Source: Lysinibacillus sp. ZYM-1
GTDB lineage: Bacteria; Bacillota; Bacilli; Bacillales_A; Planococcaceae
Reading direction: 5' to 3'
NCBI RefSeq assembly: GCF_001308875.1
Contig: NZ_KQ465113.1
Coordinates: forward strand, 107,346 to 171,345
Length of the DNA stretch: 64,000 bases
Below the pieces are notes generated by a model. That model saw only the letters and a list, made by a program, of their open reading frames with translations. It had not been told where the DNA came from and did no database searches. Shown in pieces: positions 28,001 through 36,892 of this stretch. Position numbers and translations under genes: made by a program. Position 1 is the first letter of the stretch; every line of letters begins with the position of its first letter.

Positions 28001-28581
28001 TTAACAGTTTGAATCAACATTTCAAAATCTTCAAATATCCTTTCATACGATCGTTGCTCAAATATTAATCCATCATTTTTATAATTAACTACTACATCAT
28101 TAAAAGTAAATGTATGTTTCTTATATTTTTCAACTAATAATAGCCCCTTAGACTTTTGAACTTCTTGTCTATCCGACTCTTGTCCATCTTTTTTATCTAG
28201 GTTTAAATAATTCAATGACTCCATTTGTTCTTCAAATGAAGGCTTCACTCTTGTGAAAAATGAAAATTCCCCTGAAATCTTAAAGGAAATAGGTAATTTT
28301 TTATTTACTAAAAACTCCATTCCTATACTTACATTTTTAGAAATACTGCTGAATCTTACATCTGGATCCATTTCATTCTCAACTTCTAACTCATTTTCAT
28401 TTTTAAAAATGCTATTAGGGAATGTCACTCCTCCAAAAATAATTGATCTAGGCTTTTTATTAACCACGTAGTCAATGCCTTTCCCTAACAATCCATCTCT
28501 AAGTACTTTTTCCATATATTCAGTAATTTTAATCTGTGTCTTTTCTTTCTCTTCAATTGAACTCATAATAATTGAACTCAT
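25066..28581 (-). CDS. drmA: DISARM helicase DrmA
   Basis: The 1171-residue SF2 helicase has Walker A TGGGKTEA at 501-508, Walker B QDELH at 741-745, motif III ATAT near 782, SHGVDLDR near 953 and motif VI QASSRSARS at 978-986. Zinc-ribbon cysteines lie between the motor motifs (CPSC at 611-614, later C633 and C638). The first 490 residues are family specific. DrmA with DrmB binds incoming DNA ends, and a trigger loop is thought to keep the complex off until DNA is found. It overlaps drmE by 4 bases. Several ATG codons sit at the start. Confidence 0.92.
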   Translation of the reverse strand: MSSIIMSSIEEKEKTQIKITEYMEKVLRDGLLGKGIDYVVNKKPRSIIFGGVTFPNSIFKNENELEVENEMDPDVRFSSISKNVSIGMEFLVNKKLPISFKISGEFSFFTRVKPSFEEQMESLNYLNLDKKDGQESDRQEVQKSKGLLLVEKYKKHTFTFNDVVVNYKNDGLIFEQRSYERIFEDFEMLIQTVKSDPELFKPKNGIVSKKGIIDIPKIFESEVEYNAFINEISDIDVLLPNYSFEMKVDLLDYLHNLDNKKVIVTLINSSSDPSEYEFHPIELYDSKIEILISENLHESFIFDGVRNNYILDNKFDVKGLNCTAIAKKLVDSEDLKLVTEFMPRFFQQLYRTRDDIPVDFKDLIDPRGALSKLNEITYKMKEYASDWKVFIDNKGDEDISLINQAEIDQCSNLLNQFEEEIKSFELGIYALTKDSNLMKGFNLTNQVFEEVSKYTGWRLFQIIFIVRMFPTLYNREMLSNDPKAEEIVESSLYADVLWFPTGGGKTEAYLGTILTTLFYDRLRGKDRGVSAWLRFPLRMLSKNQLDRIAKILIVAEKFRLTDMSLNGKGMPFSIGFFAGGGNTDNFVRKKTKDEAFANEKSKINKMLIHKCPSCNGQVNFLFNESQWRYVHKCNNDSCFVKQNMNGNIPIFITDSEVYRFVPSVICGTVDKTAIAGRYREFSQLFGQAQGRCEKHGYFSDRCIVGRYDVYDSCDSKASKSNKEIMKTRNNFYDPVPTLFIQDELHLLKDELGSLSSHNEGYLMELAKTYGKSPNHIPKIIAATATIEAYEKHIKHLYMRKPRKYPSMGYKPGESFYATSIPKRDRRLYIGLLPHSKSQEEVIARAVYLYQKEIFKMYNNPGDYLKEFDLKDPTELIDILGDYDLSTVYVNNKAMGYDIDRRLNEFEDMKLNTDFLTGENDMEKIIKVIDRIESEKTVSCDEKLNVLNATSLISHGVDLDRVNSFFMAGMPSKQSEYIQASSRSARSNVGLVFVSFKSTNLKERSQYQYFIENHKFLDQLVDPVPINRMATKAVEKSFSSILCSLLLGIHSAYNKEVLDKCGKVDKYISDRNAAGNSAHTELLEQLYNIYGCKSEFFPLATREKLKVFIKNLYKEKMELIRISPTATNIKDKEVLNPMNSFREIEEGIPIQVGRDTGTVLHNSKSSDARGGK

Positions 28582-31235
28582 AATTTTTCCTCCTGTAATG
28601 AATTTTCACTTAAAATTACAAAGGCTAATTCTTTCTCTAGATTTTTGTATAATAATTCGTTAGGTACGTTTACTCTATTTTTAGGATCTATATCTTTCAC
28701 AGTTGAAAACGTGATTAAAGAAATAATATCTTCCGTAGGGATGGTAATATCATCACCAATCCTAATCCATTCCTCAACAAATTCATATTGAAGTAATTGC
28801 TTCGAATAAGAATTAATTAGACTGGAAATAGTTTTACCTAGTTGAATGTGAATACTTCTTAGTTTAGAAACCGAGCTTAATACAATTCGCATACTTTCCT
28901 CAAATTCCGTTTTACCAGAAATCTTTATTAAAGCCTGTAAATTAGTCTGATTTCTAACAATGTTTGTGTGTTTAAACCAATTTGCTATAGTTGCATAATT
29001 TTTAATATTTCCACCCTGTAAATTTATATCTTTTAAGATTTCTTCATAAATAGTCTTTTTAAATCTCTGACCATTATAATAATTTGTCCAAACACTTTCT
29101 AAAATCTGATTCCAGATACCAACGCCATGATTTATCCATTTCATCAATGGTGTAGTAGCAGCTAATTTTAATATTTCATTAAATAAATCTGATTTCATAT
29201 CATGGTTTATTCTTATCCATAAATCGTCTAACTTCAATTTACTAACTTCTATACTTTTGATTAGTTCTTTATTAGCCCTTTGAATTTTTAAAGAGTCTTC
29301 CATAGGTATAAAAAGCCATTCTTTGGTCCCTTCGAAGTCTTCAACCTCTACTAATTGAGCCTCAGTAGTATTTGAATAGTTAAATAGACTTGAATTTTTT
29401 ATATAATCATTTACAGTTAATTCATATTTATTATTTGATTTTAATAACTCTATCAATTTAACATCATCAAATATCGTAATATTTATATTTTCTGTATTTA
29501 ATACTTCTGATACTTGAGTTAATTTAAATTTATAATTGTTTTCTACCGTAATTTTTAGTGGTTGCCTTAAATTATCATCATTTGTACATGTTATACCAAT
29601 ACTTTCCAGTGATTTGAGAAGGGTTCTACAATCACTAACATTTTTATAAATCATATCAATATGTTTAAAATATCTAGTTTTGTCATTTAACACACTTATT
29701 AATTCAATATTCACATCATAAAAATTGAATGAAGATAAATACTTGGTTGGAAATGGTGTTGTTAAAAAAAATGTATCTGCAACTGGAAATTGATTTTTCA
29801 ATTGCATTTCATGAAACTCTTTATATGTTAATATTTCTACAGCACTCACATTATTTTCGTCCAAATTCGCTGAAATTAATTGGCGTTCAAAATTATCAAT
29901 AATTAATATAATAATTTTCGTAGATGCGCTCTTTTTAAGTTTTGAATATAAAATTTCTCCTCTTAAACTTGTATTTAATTCATATAAAAGTTTATATAAT
30001 TCTTCAAAAGCTCTATAAAAATGATGGCTTAAGTAAGTATCTATACTTTTTTCTTCTTCATCTGAAGGTGGAATTTGTTTGAACTTATTATAAATATCGT
30101 AAATATTTAATTGTTTATATATCCTCTTAGTTGTTTCATATTGACTTAAAGGAGTTATTATATTTAACATTTGGACCTTTAATCTATCAATATTTTGAAT
30201 TTTCTCGGGGTATAATCCGTTAGATTTTCTGCATAATACTAGTTCATTTTCATAATTTATTAAAGCTTCAATTAAATTTTTATCAATTGATGAATACTCA
30301 TTGATATTAAAACTAATATTACTTGATTTAACTACAGCTAAACTATTATTTGTACCCCAGGTATGGAGTAACTCATTATTTAATTCATATGGTAATAGAC
30401 TGTTTAAAATACTATGAGTCGATTGAGTAACTGGAAATTTAAAGGAATTGTTATCAACTAAATATGATAGGCGTATATCGTTTGAAGGGAGTATCACTAT
30501 AACATGCTGCGCTTTTTTCTTAGCCCAGTCTATTAACTGCTTAGCTCTTTTTCTATGATATGTTGGAATTAGATCGACAATAATAAACTTCACTTTTTTA
30601 TCCAATTCATCGACCAATTCTTTCCTATGTGCGCGGTAAAAACCAATCCACGGTAGTGTACCATCATCGTTAAAATTTCTATTTTGAGAATTTGTATTAA
30701 AATTGAATACCTTAAATTGTCCATTTTTTACAATATATGTAGGTACATAATCTCTTAAATATTTTCCAAAAAAGGTAGAGTTCCAAACATGTTGTAATAA
30801 ATCTATATTGTGAGAAACTAATAAAACTCCTTCATTTGGACTAAAGGCTATAAACTCACGCCCCTTATTAATGTTATTTCCAATTAATTTTAATAACTTT
30901 GATGCAATATCATTAAATACTATGTTATACGTAACTAATATAGAAAATGAGGATGCTAACTGCGGTAACGACAAGTAGGTAACCCCACCAAATTCATTGC
31001 ATTTCCTTTTCATATTTTCTATTACGCTATTCAATATAAATTTATCCAAATTATTAATTTCGATTTTCCGATTATAATAATCTTCTGGATTACAAGCTAT
31101 TCTTTCTTCAAAATTAAATACTTCGTTTTCAATAAAAGTAGCACCATAATCTTCTATCAAATCAAAATTTTCAGATTCATATTTCACAGTTGACGGTGTA
31201 ATAAAAGAATTTAAATTTTGACGATTAATTTTCAA
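28578..31235 (-). CDS. drmE: DISARM protein DrmE
   Basis: This about 885-residue protein is the first gene of the operon and fits DrmE by place, size and low-complexity Asn/Ile-rich composition; I see no classical enzyme motif. I prefer the TTG at 31235, with AAGGGTG 6 bases upstream; a GTG at 31244 would place that site inside the gene. DrmE marks class 2 DISARM. Its role is poorly understood. The fold resembles a degenerate helicase (VIVILPSNDIRLSY, later IIILIIDNFERQL), which is only an impression. Confidence 0.75.
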   Translation of the reverse strand: MKINRQNLNSFITPSTVKYESENFDLIEDYGATFIENEVFNFEERIACNPEDYYNRKIEINNLDKFILNSVIENMKRKCNEFGGVTYLSLPQLASSFSILVTYNIVFNDIASKLLKLIGNNINKGREFIAFSPNEGVLLVSHNIDLLQHVWNSTFFGKYLRDYVPTYIVKNGQFKVFNFNTNSQNRNFNDDGTLPWIGFYRAHRKELVDELDKKVKFIIVDLIPTYHRKRAKQLIDWAKKKAQHVIVILPSNDIRLSYLVDNNSFKFPVTQSTHSILNSLLPYELNNELLHTWGTNNSLAVVKSSNISFNINEYSSIDKNLIEALINYENELVLCRKSNGLYPEKIQNIDRLKVQMLNIITPLSQYETTKRIYKQLNIYDIYNKFKQIPPSDEEEKSIDTYLSHHFYRAFEELYKLLYELNTSLRGEILYSKLKKSASTKIIILIIDNFERQLISANLDENNVSAVEILTYKEFHEMQLKNQFPVADTFFLTTPFPTKYLSSFNFYDVNIELISVLNDKTRYFKHIDMIYKNVSDCRTLLKSLESIGITCTNDDNLRQPLKITVENNYKFKLTQVSEVLNTENINITIFDDVKLIELLKSNNKYELTVNDYIKNSSLFNYSNTTEAQLVEVEDFEGTKEWLFIPMEDSLKIQRANKELIKSIEVSKLKLDDLWIRINHDMKSDLFNEILKLAATTPLMKWINHGVGIWNQILESVWTNYYNGQRFKKTIYEEILKDINLQGGNIKNYATIANWFKHTNIVRNQTNLQALIKISGKTEFEESMRIVLSSVSKLRSIHIQLGKTISSLINSYSKQLLQYEFVEEWIRIGDDITIPTEDIISLITFSTVKDIDPKNRVNVPNELLYKNLEKELAFVILSENSLQEEKL

Positions 31236-31244
31236 CTTTTTCAC

Positions 31245-31947
31245 CCTTACAATTGATTTATTTACTATATTTTACTCAATTTTTTTTTAATAGAAATTAA
31301 TGCTAAAAATTTTCATCCAACTTATTACAGAAACAGCAATTTTAAATCAAAATAAACCCAATCCTACATTTTGTGAACTTGCATTAGCCTCTGCTATAAG
31401 TCGCATATAAATATAGCTTTAAAACAGTGGATAGATCAAAGTGGATTGGCTGATACAAATGATATCTATCTACATAGCACATTATGAATTCATTGGATTT
31501 GCGATGTCTGTGTATCCATACAAACTTACCTATTGAACCTGAGGCGGGTCTAACACGCAATTAGTCAGCCTCGGTCCGCAATCATTTTTAGTTTTCTACA
31601 ATAATTACTATTTTGGTTGCTATATTAATTCTTTATGTGGAATTTTAATATTAAACTGCCTTCACAATGAATCATCTAATTATTCCGCAAATTATTTCTT
31701 TAAAAAATTGGTGACCTCACTTTTTTTGTTACATATAGTATATATTACTTATTAAAAAATTAGAAATTTCGAACTAGCAGGATAGAAAACCAGGGTTGTT
31801 TTTTTACATTAAAAAGAAGTTCAAAAATACTTAACTGTCAGATTTTATTTTAGTAACCGATTTTTCACTCAGGCTTTTACATTGGTCCTTTTTTAGTAAG
31901 TAATCTTTTCATCATTTCAATCCGCTTCGACATCTTTAATAAACGAA
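31245..31947. other. Gap between DISARM and the TnpB element
   Basis: About 700 bases without a supported gene. It must contain the minus-strand DISARM promoter near 31250-31330. Sequence at 31380-31580 is less AT-rich and has short open stretches broken by stops, as in a decayed insertion. Confidence 0.4.
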
Positions 31948-32259
31948 TGTAGCCTATAAGACGGACTTCTTTCAAAGTGTCCATCTTATAGGCTACAGTT
32001 TATATACTCCAAAGGCTAATACTTCCCACAATTAAATCAAAATATTTCAATCGATTTGACGCTTAAACATATATAGGCGAAGCGTCGGAACTAATACTGC
32101 TTTATATAATAAAACACTTGGCGATTTATTAGCTTTAACTATACGCCATTCCTTCTTCATAGCACCTGTTTTTGCATATAATCTGCTACTAACATTTGTT
32201 TGAGGCTCCAAAGGCTTAAATTCCCGACGATTAAATCGGTATGTTATTAGTTTATAGAG
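31948..32259 (-). ncRNA. Candidate omegaRNA (reRNA) region and right end of the TnpB element
   Basis: The minus strand just downstream of tnpB carries GGGAATTTAAGCCTTTGGAG at 32214-32233, which I associate with right ends of IS1341-type elements. A degenerate second copy lies near 32010-32031 (GGGAAGTATTAGCCTTTGGA). A 50-base hairpin at 31948-31997 with 18 of 19 paired bases closes the region. TnpB guide RNAs come from this position. The exact RNA end and guide cannot be fixed from one sequence. Confidence 0.45.
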
Positions 32260-33438
32260 TTAATATGTGCTATTAAATTTATTTATAGCCCATTCTTTTA
32301 AATTTATAGCTGCATGGTAATCTCTATTTATAGTATTGCCACATATACATTTAAATGTTCTCATCCAGCCTTTTAAATCCTTTTTAATTACTTTACATTG
32401 ACTACATTTCTTTGAAGACGGAAAATAACGATTCACTAAAATAAATTTAATGCCAAATAACTTACATTTAAATTCCATCAAATTTCTAAATTCAAAAAAG
32501 CACTGTCGTTGAATTTGTTTAGCTCTGTGTTTATTTTTCATCATTAACTTAACATTTAAATCTTCCATAGCAATAAATCTTGGTTTTCGATTTATTATTT
32601 CGTTTATTACTTTACGTATATGATTTAAACGAATATTTCTTAATCGCTTATGCAACTTAAGTATTTGTAACTTAAGTTTATTTATATTTTTGGTTATTAC
32701 CATTCTCCCTTCAACTTTATTCATTTCAAATTTCTTAGACAATTGTCGTTGTAATCTTTTTAATTTCTTTTCAAGTCTTATTACAATATCAGTTCGATTA
32801 ATATTGGCATACCGTTTATTCTCACTAGTAACTGCCAAATCTACTACACCTAAATCTATTCCTATTCCTTCTTCAGTAAGGTCCATTTTGTTCGTTTCAA
32901 CTTTGACACTTACAGATAACCACCAATTTAGACCATCAAAGTATATTCGCGGATTATAATATTCAATCTTTTCACCTGTTGGTATACGTCCTTTTTCAGC
33001 TAATCGGATTCGGTTTTTAATTTTTTTATTTTGCCTTGCAGATAATGAGATTTTTTCTAATGTCACATGCGTAGCACTAATTTTAATCTTATTATACTTA
33101 TTAGCAAATGAGGGCTTTGATTTTCTTTTTGATTTGAACTTGGGATAATGATTAATGCGCTCAAAGAACCTAATAAATGCGTTACAAGCATCCGTTATTG
33201 CTTGGTTTAATAAATCTCTACTAAATTCATTTAACCAACTATATTCTTGTAATTCTTTAAGCTTTGTAAGTCTTTTCATCATCTCAAACGGTCTAATAAA
33301 CTTCTTACCATTTTTGTAATTATCCCGTTGTTCAGCCAAGACCCAATTATATATATACCTTGCTGCACCAGCCATTCTAAAAAAACGTGTAATTTGTTTA
33401 TTATTGGGGACAAGCATTACTTTGTACGTTTTATACAT
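32260..33438 (-). CDS. tnpB: TnpB RNA-guided nuclease (IS200/IS605 group), complete
   Basis: The 392-residue protein has all three RuvC residues: D195 in GIGIDLGVVDLA, E292 in AMEDLN and D373 in NRDYHAAINL. A zinc finger has C345, C348, C364 and C366. The N-terminal WED-like part begins MYKTYKVMLVPNNKQ. TnpB cuts DNA next to a target motif under an omegaRNA made from the element's right end, which helps the element persist. No tnpA lies beside it, so it is an IS1341-type orphan that cannot move by itself. It appears intact and probably functional as a nuclease. Confidence 0.92.
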   Translation of the reverse strand: MYKTYKVMLVPNNKQITRFFRMAGAARYIYNWVLAEQRDNYKNGKKFIRPFEMMKRLTKLKELQEYSWLNEFSRDLLNQAITDACNAFIRFFERINHYPKFKSKRKSKPSFANKYNKIKISATHVTLEKISLSARQNKKIKNRIRLAEKGRIPTGEKIEYYNPRIYFDGLNWWLSVSVKVETNKMDLTEEGIGIDLGVVDLAVTSENKRYANINRTDIVIRLEKKLKRLQRQLSKKFEMNKVEGRMVITKNINKLKLQILKLHKRLRNIRLNHIRKVINEIINRKPRFIAMEDLNVKLMMKNKHRAKQIQRQCFFEFRNLMEFKCKLFGIKFILVNRYFPSSKKCSQCKVIKKDLKGWMRTFKCICGNTINRDYHAAINLKEWAINKFNSTY

Positions 33439-34534
33439 ATAACCTCCCGCTAAAATAAAAACTTTTATTAGTAGTTATCCCCAAAATTAAAATAATTATG
33501 CTTGTTATATATAAAACCACAAATCAGTACTAACAATATTTTTTCAGGTTTTTATCTCGTCTTTATTAAAATTCAGAATATCTACTGCTATCATAAATAT
33601 ATAAATATTTTTCTTTTTATCTTATATCTCGCTTTCAACAATCTATTCCGCTCACTTCTGTGACATCTTATTCAAAAAATCTTTATTTGACCATGAATGC
33701 AAATAAAGCCATTAACCTAGCTCTATCTAAATTTAGATAGACCACTAATTTCATTTCGACATTAAATCCAACAAAGCAAATAACATTCCTAACTACTAAT
33801 CTTCAAAAATCGTTTAACAATCTCATAAGTATTTAACTTATTTCACATATATCGAATAATCCATTACATTTCTAATTGGCTAGACCCACAGCATTCATTG
33901 GTCGTGAAGCAAAAAAGACACGTTGATTTTTTGCTTCGTACTCATAACAACGTTTTATATAGAAAGAGAAATCCAGTTTCAAATCATACTGTTGCCAAAC
34001 TTTGAACTGGTCTGTATCGCATAGCTGTTGCTAGATACCAGTTAATCTCACCGTCTCTAATTAGCTCGGGGACCCAATAAGCGGTGATAATACACCTAAA
34101 AATACAAGAGGCTAACACTCCAAGGGCAAGAGTGAATAAATTAACGCCAAGTAAAAATGTGACTGCATAAATCAAGTATGTTTAACGTTAACTATGATCT
34201 TGAAAACTTTATGTCTGCGGACATTGACCTTGCTTTTCTTAAACTATTAGAAGCTAGCAGAATTGCTAGTATAAGCAAGCTTCACCCGCTTTATAAGCGT
34301 TAAGCATTCGTGCTTAAAGTTGTGAAAAATAGTACTTAACAATATTTTATGAGGATACCAACAATAAGTATGTTTATATAGCTCCATATAGACAGAACGT
34401 TATAAGAGTTAGAAAGTCTTATGATAAAGACCTTTCGTAAGTACCTTTTATATAAATCTCATAAAGATCTTAAAAATTTTATATAGGCGAAGTCTGCTCT
34501 TTTTTAAAATCGTAATAAAATATACTAGAAAGGA
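33439..34534. other. 1.1 kb gap between tnpB and a recombinase gene
   Basis: No gene is supported. A 63-codon minus-strand frame at 33984-34175 has no ribosome site and no recognisable domain, so I do not call it. Sequence at 34200-34500 contains several hairpin-prone stretches and TATATAGGCGAAG at 34480-34492, which is a direct copy of 32073-32085 on the far side of tnpB. TATACT at 34521-34526 may be the -10 site for the recombinase. Confidence 0.4.
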
Positions 34535-35530
34535 TTGGTTATCATCGGAAATAGAGGATGGATTAAAACAGAAGTAGAACTGCGGAATGCAGCAGAAAAA
34601 AATGATGATTTAAGTAATAAAGGTGCGTACTTAAATTTAATGTTACAGTTAAATAAAGTAGCGCGACATGCAAAAGGGATAAGTGTAAATAAATCCTTAC
34701 CACAGTATTATAGCCATATGGATCTATTTTGCCGCTTCTTGGCAGATAACTATAATTTAAAAACACTTGCTAACATACAAAACAAGCATCTCATAGAATA
34801 CGTTATTGAACGTCAAAGTGAAGGAAAATCAGCTGCTACAGTTAAAAATGATTTAGCTGCTATACGTTATTTTCATGACCAAATCCCTCAAACTCGGTAT
34901 TTACTAAGTAGTAACCAAGTATTGAGCGAAAAATATATCAATTTTAATCTAGAGAGAAGACGTTTCGGTGGGATTGATCGTCGCCCTACAAATTTAGAAT
35001 ATCAAGCATTTATTAGCCTTGCTAGGCAAACTAGAAACCCTAAAATAGCCTTTATAATTATTTTAGGTAAGGAATTGGGTTTACGTATCCATGAAGCGGT
35101 TAGATTGAGCCGTTCAGATGTAGAAAGAGCTTTCAGAGAGAGCTTTTTAACGGTTAAGGGAAAAGGGGGACTTATTCGCCAAGTGCCACTTAATGACGTA
35201 GCCATCACAACATTAGAAGCTGCTATACAAAACATTTCGCGTGGTCAAAAAATCTTTGTCCCACCTAGTCAAAATGCACATCAAGTAATTCAACGTGTTC
35301 AAGACTTCATTAAAAATAACCGGCAAAAAGTCATTGATCCATTAAATTCTCGACCAAAAGGGATTGAAATAACTATGCACAGCTTCAGGCACGCTTATGC
35401 AAAAGAGCAGTATGACTCATTTATCTTTCTAGGACATTCAGAAGATGCTGCTCGTTTAAAAGTTGCACAACTAATTGGACACAATCGAGATGATGTCACG
35501 AAAATTTATTTAGCAGAAACTCGTATCTAG
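34535..35530 (+). CDS. Tyrosine recombinase
   Basis: The 331-residue protein has an N-terminal SAM-like DNA-binding domain (residues about 40-140) and a complete catalytic domain: Arg in GLRIHEAVRL, HSFRHAYA with His-x-x-Arg, and LIGHNRDDVTKIYL with the nucleophile Tyr. A TTG at 34535 is the given start but AGAAAGG sits only 1 base before it; a slightly later codon may be used. It is not close to any ssrA copy, so it may be left from another element or act in resolution. Confidence 0.82.
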   Translation: MVIIGNRGWIKTEVELRNAAEKNDDLSNKGAYLNLMLQLNKVARHAKGISVNKSLPQYYSHMDLFCRFLADNYNLKTLANIQNKHLIEYVIERQSEGKSAATVKNDLAAIRYFHDQIPQTRYLLSSNQVLSEKYINFNLERRRFGGIDRRPTNLEYQAFISLARQTRNPKIAFIIILGKELGLRIHEAVRLSRSDVERAFRESFLTVKGKGGLIRQVPLNDVAITTLEAAIQNISRGQKIFVPPSQNAHQVIQRVQDFIKNNRQKVIDPLNSRPKGIEITMHSFRHAYAKEQYDSFIFLGHSEDAARLKVAQLIGHNRDDVTKIYLAETRI

Positions 35531-35583
35531 AAATATACTTTCTTACCGCTACAATATTTAAAATATTAATAGGAGATGATTCC

Positions 35584-35991
35584 ATGCAGGATGAATTGAA
35601 ATCAGCAGAGGTTTTAGAATTAGAACAAAAAGTATTGTTACTCGAGAAAAAGCTTCAATCTGAAACGAAAAGGCTTAGAGAAGCCGTTGGAGCTTGGAGA
35701 CGTAAATTTGAGGGAAGAGGTTTACGCAAGGACTCTATAAGAGAGGGCTATAATGCTGAAAGAGGGACACATTATAAAGTATTTGTCTTAGATTTACCGG
35801 GGAATTTAGAGATTGAGTTTGTATTGGATATTATTAAAAATGAAATGTTAGAAGACTTATATCCTTTTACTTTTAGAAAGGTTGATTTTTCACGCCGCTA
35901 TAAAGGTTGGTTAATGGAAGTAGAAAGAACATTAAATAAACAAATGCAACTAGAAACAGAACTTTTAATGAAATACTATAGTCAAAATTAA
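35584..35991 (+). CDS. Unknown coiled-coil protein
   Basis: The 135-residue protein follows the recombinase by 53 bases, with AATAGGAGATG before its ATG. The first about 45 residues form a charged coiled coil (LELEQKVLLLEKKLQSETKR), and the rest looks like a small globular domain with HYKVFVLDLPGNLEIEFVLD. I do not recognise it. It probably belongs to the same unit as the recombinase. A strong hairpin follows. Confidence 0.6.
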   Translation: MQDELKSAEVLELEQKVLLLEKKLQSETKRLREAVGAWRRKFEGRGLRKDSIREGYNAERGTHYKVFVLDLPGNLEIEFVLDIIKNEMLEDLYPFTFRKVDFSRRYKGWLMEVERTLNKQMQLETELLMKYYSQN

Positions 35992-36023
35992 AAAATTCGT
36001 TTTTTCCAGAAGTGAATTATATA

Positions 36024-36066
36024 AAACACAAAGAAAGGAGATTTCTACCTCTCTTTGTGTTTTAGA
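36024..36066. terminator. Terminator after the coiled-coil gene
   Basis: Arms AAAACACAAAGA and TCTTTGTGTTTT flank an AGGAGAT-containing loop. The flanking A/T runs suit both directions. Confidence 0.65.
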
Positions 36067-36178
36067 GTATTTAACCTTCAATAAGTTGATTTTCACCCCC
36101 AATATTGAAATACAATTATAACAAAAGCAGTTTTTTAGAAAATTTTACTTACAAAAAAACTGCACAATTAAATGCTAT

Positions 36179-36478
36179 TTAAAAGGTTATATTTGTTATA
36201 GTCCCTTTTCCACGAATATATAATTCACTATTCTTAGCTTCTTTAATAGCTTTATTTACTAGTGATTCATATTGTTTAGTAGGTACACCCTCATATTCTA
36301 AATTTATCCCCACGTAAGGAACACGATAGCCTTTTGCTTCTACTAACGTACCTAGTTCTTTAAACAATTCAGATGTAATATCTTCATGTGCTAAATTTCG
36401 TGTAGCCGCTTCATCCTCTAAACTCTCTACAATTTTGTATACATCCATCGTGAGTTGACCTTTAAAGAGTACTTTCAT
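36179..36478 (-). CDS. Unknown small protein
   Basis: The 99-residue protein starts within the end of the preceding gene (17-base overlap), so the two are coupled. Sequence is mixed alpha/beta, ending ELYIRGKGTITNITF. GGGAGG lies about 9 bases before the ATG. No family is recognised. Confidence 0.55.
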   Translation of the reverse strand: MKVLFKGQLTMDVYKIVESLEDEAATRNLAHEDITSELFKELGTLVEAKGYRVPYVGINLEYEGVPTKQYESLVNKAIKEAKNSELYIRGKGTITNITF

Positions 36479-36779
36479 CGTTTAACGACCTCCCTAGTAT
36501 TTTTTCTCTGAGTACAATCCCATCTAAAAAGCCTTGCTTGTATATATCTTGAAATAATAAGTGTTGATAATTAAGAATTGATATCTGTATCGACTCAGAA
36601 ATCTCTTTAACTTCTATTTCACTTATACCTGAAAGAGTTTTGGATAATTTCTGTTTAACATCTTTAACCATTTCATTTTGGTGATTCCTAAAAACTTTAT
36701 TATGATAAAGCACATCAATCCTTTCATCTATTAATAAAATAAGTGCCGATTCAAAGTTTCCGATAACGTTCAACCCCAT
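36462..36779 (-). CDS. Unknown helical small protein
   Basis: The 105-residue protein is mostly helical, with a C-terminal QDIYKQGFLDGIVLREKILG segment like those of small phage or plasmid proteins. It is divergent from an XRE regulator across a 113-base gap with a perfect 15-base palindrome, so it is probably under that regulator's control. I cannot name a function. Confidence 0.55.
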   Translation of the reverse strand: MGLNVIGNFESALILLIDERIDVLYHNKVFRNHQNEMVKDVKQKLSKTLSGISEIEVKEISESIQISILNYQHLLFQDIYKQGFLDGIVLREKILGRSLNDESTL

Positions 36780-36830
36780 TCATTACTTATTATGTATATT
36801 TGCATTTTAAGTATAATTTATTTTCTATTG

Positions 36831-36845
36831 ATTGTAAAATACAAT
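36831..36845. promoter_or_regulatory. Candidate XRE operator
   Basis: ATTGTAAAATACAAT is a palindrome with 6-base arms and a 3-base centre in the divergent gap beside an XRE gene. Confidence 0.45.
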
Positions 36846-36892
36846 AACTGTACGATTAATTAAACGATAAAAGTGGAGTTGAAATAACATAT

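Noticed and set aside
33984..34175. A 63-codon minus-strand frame between tnpB and a recombinase
   Set aside because: There is no ribosome site and no recognisable domain. The hydrophobic start looks like chance in AT-rich DNA or a gene remnant.
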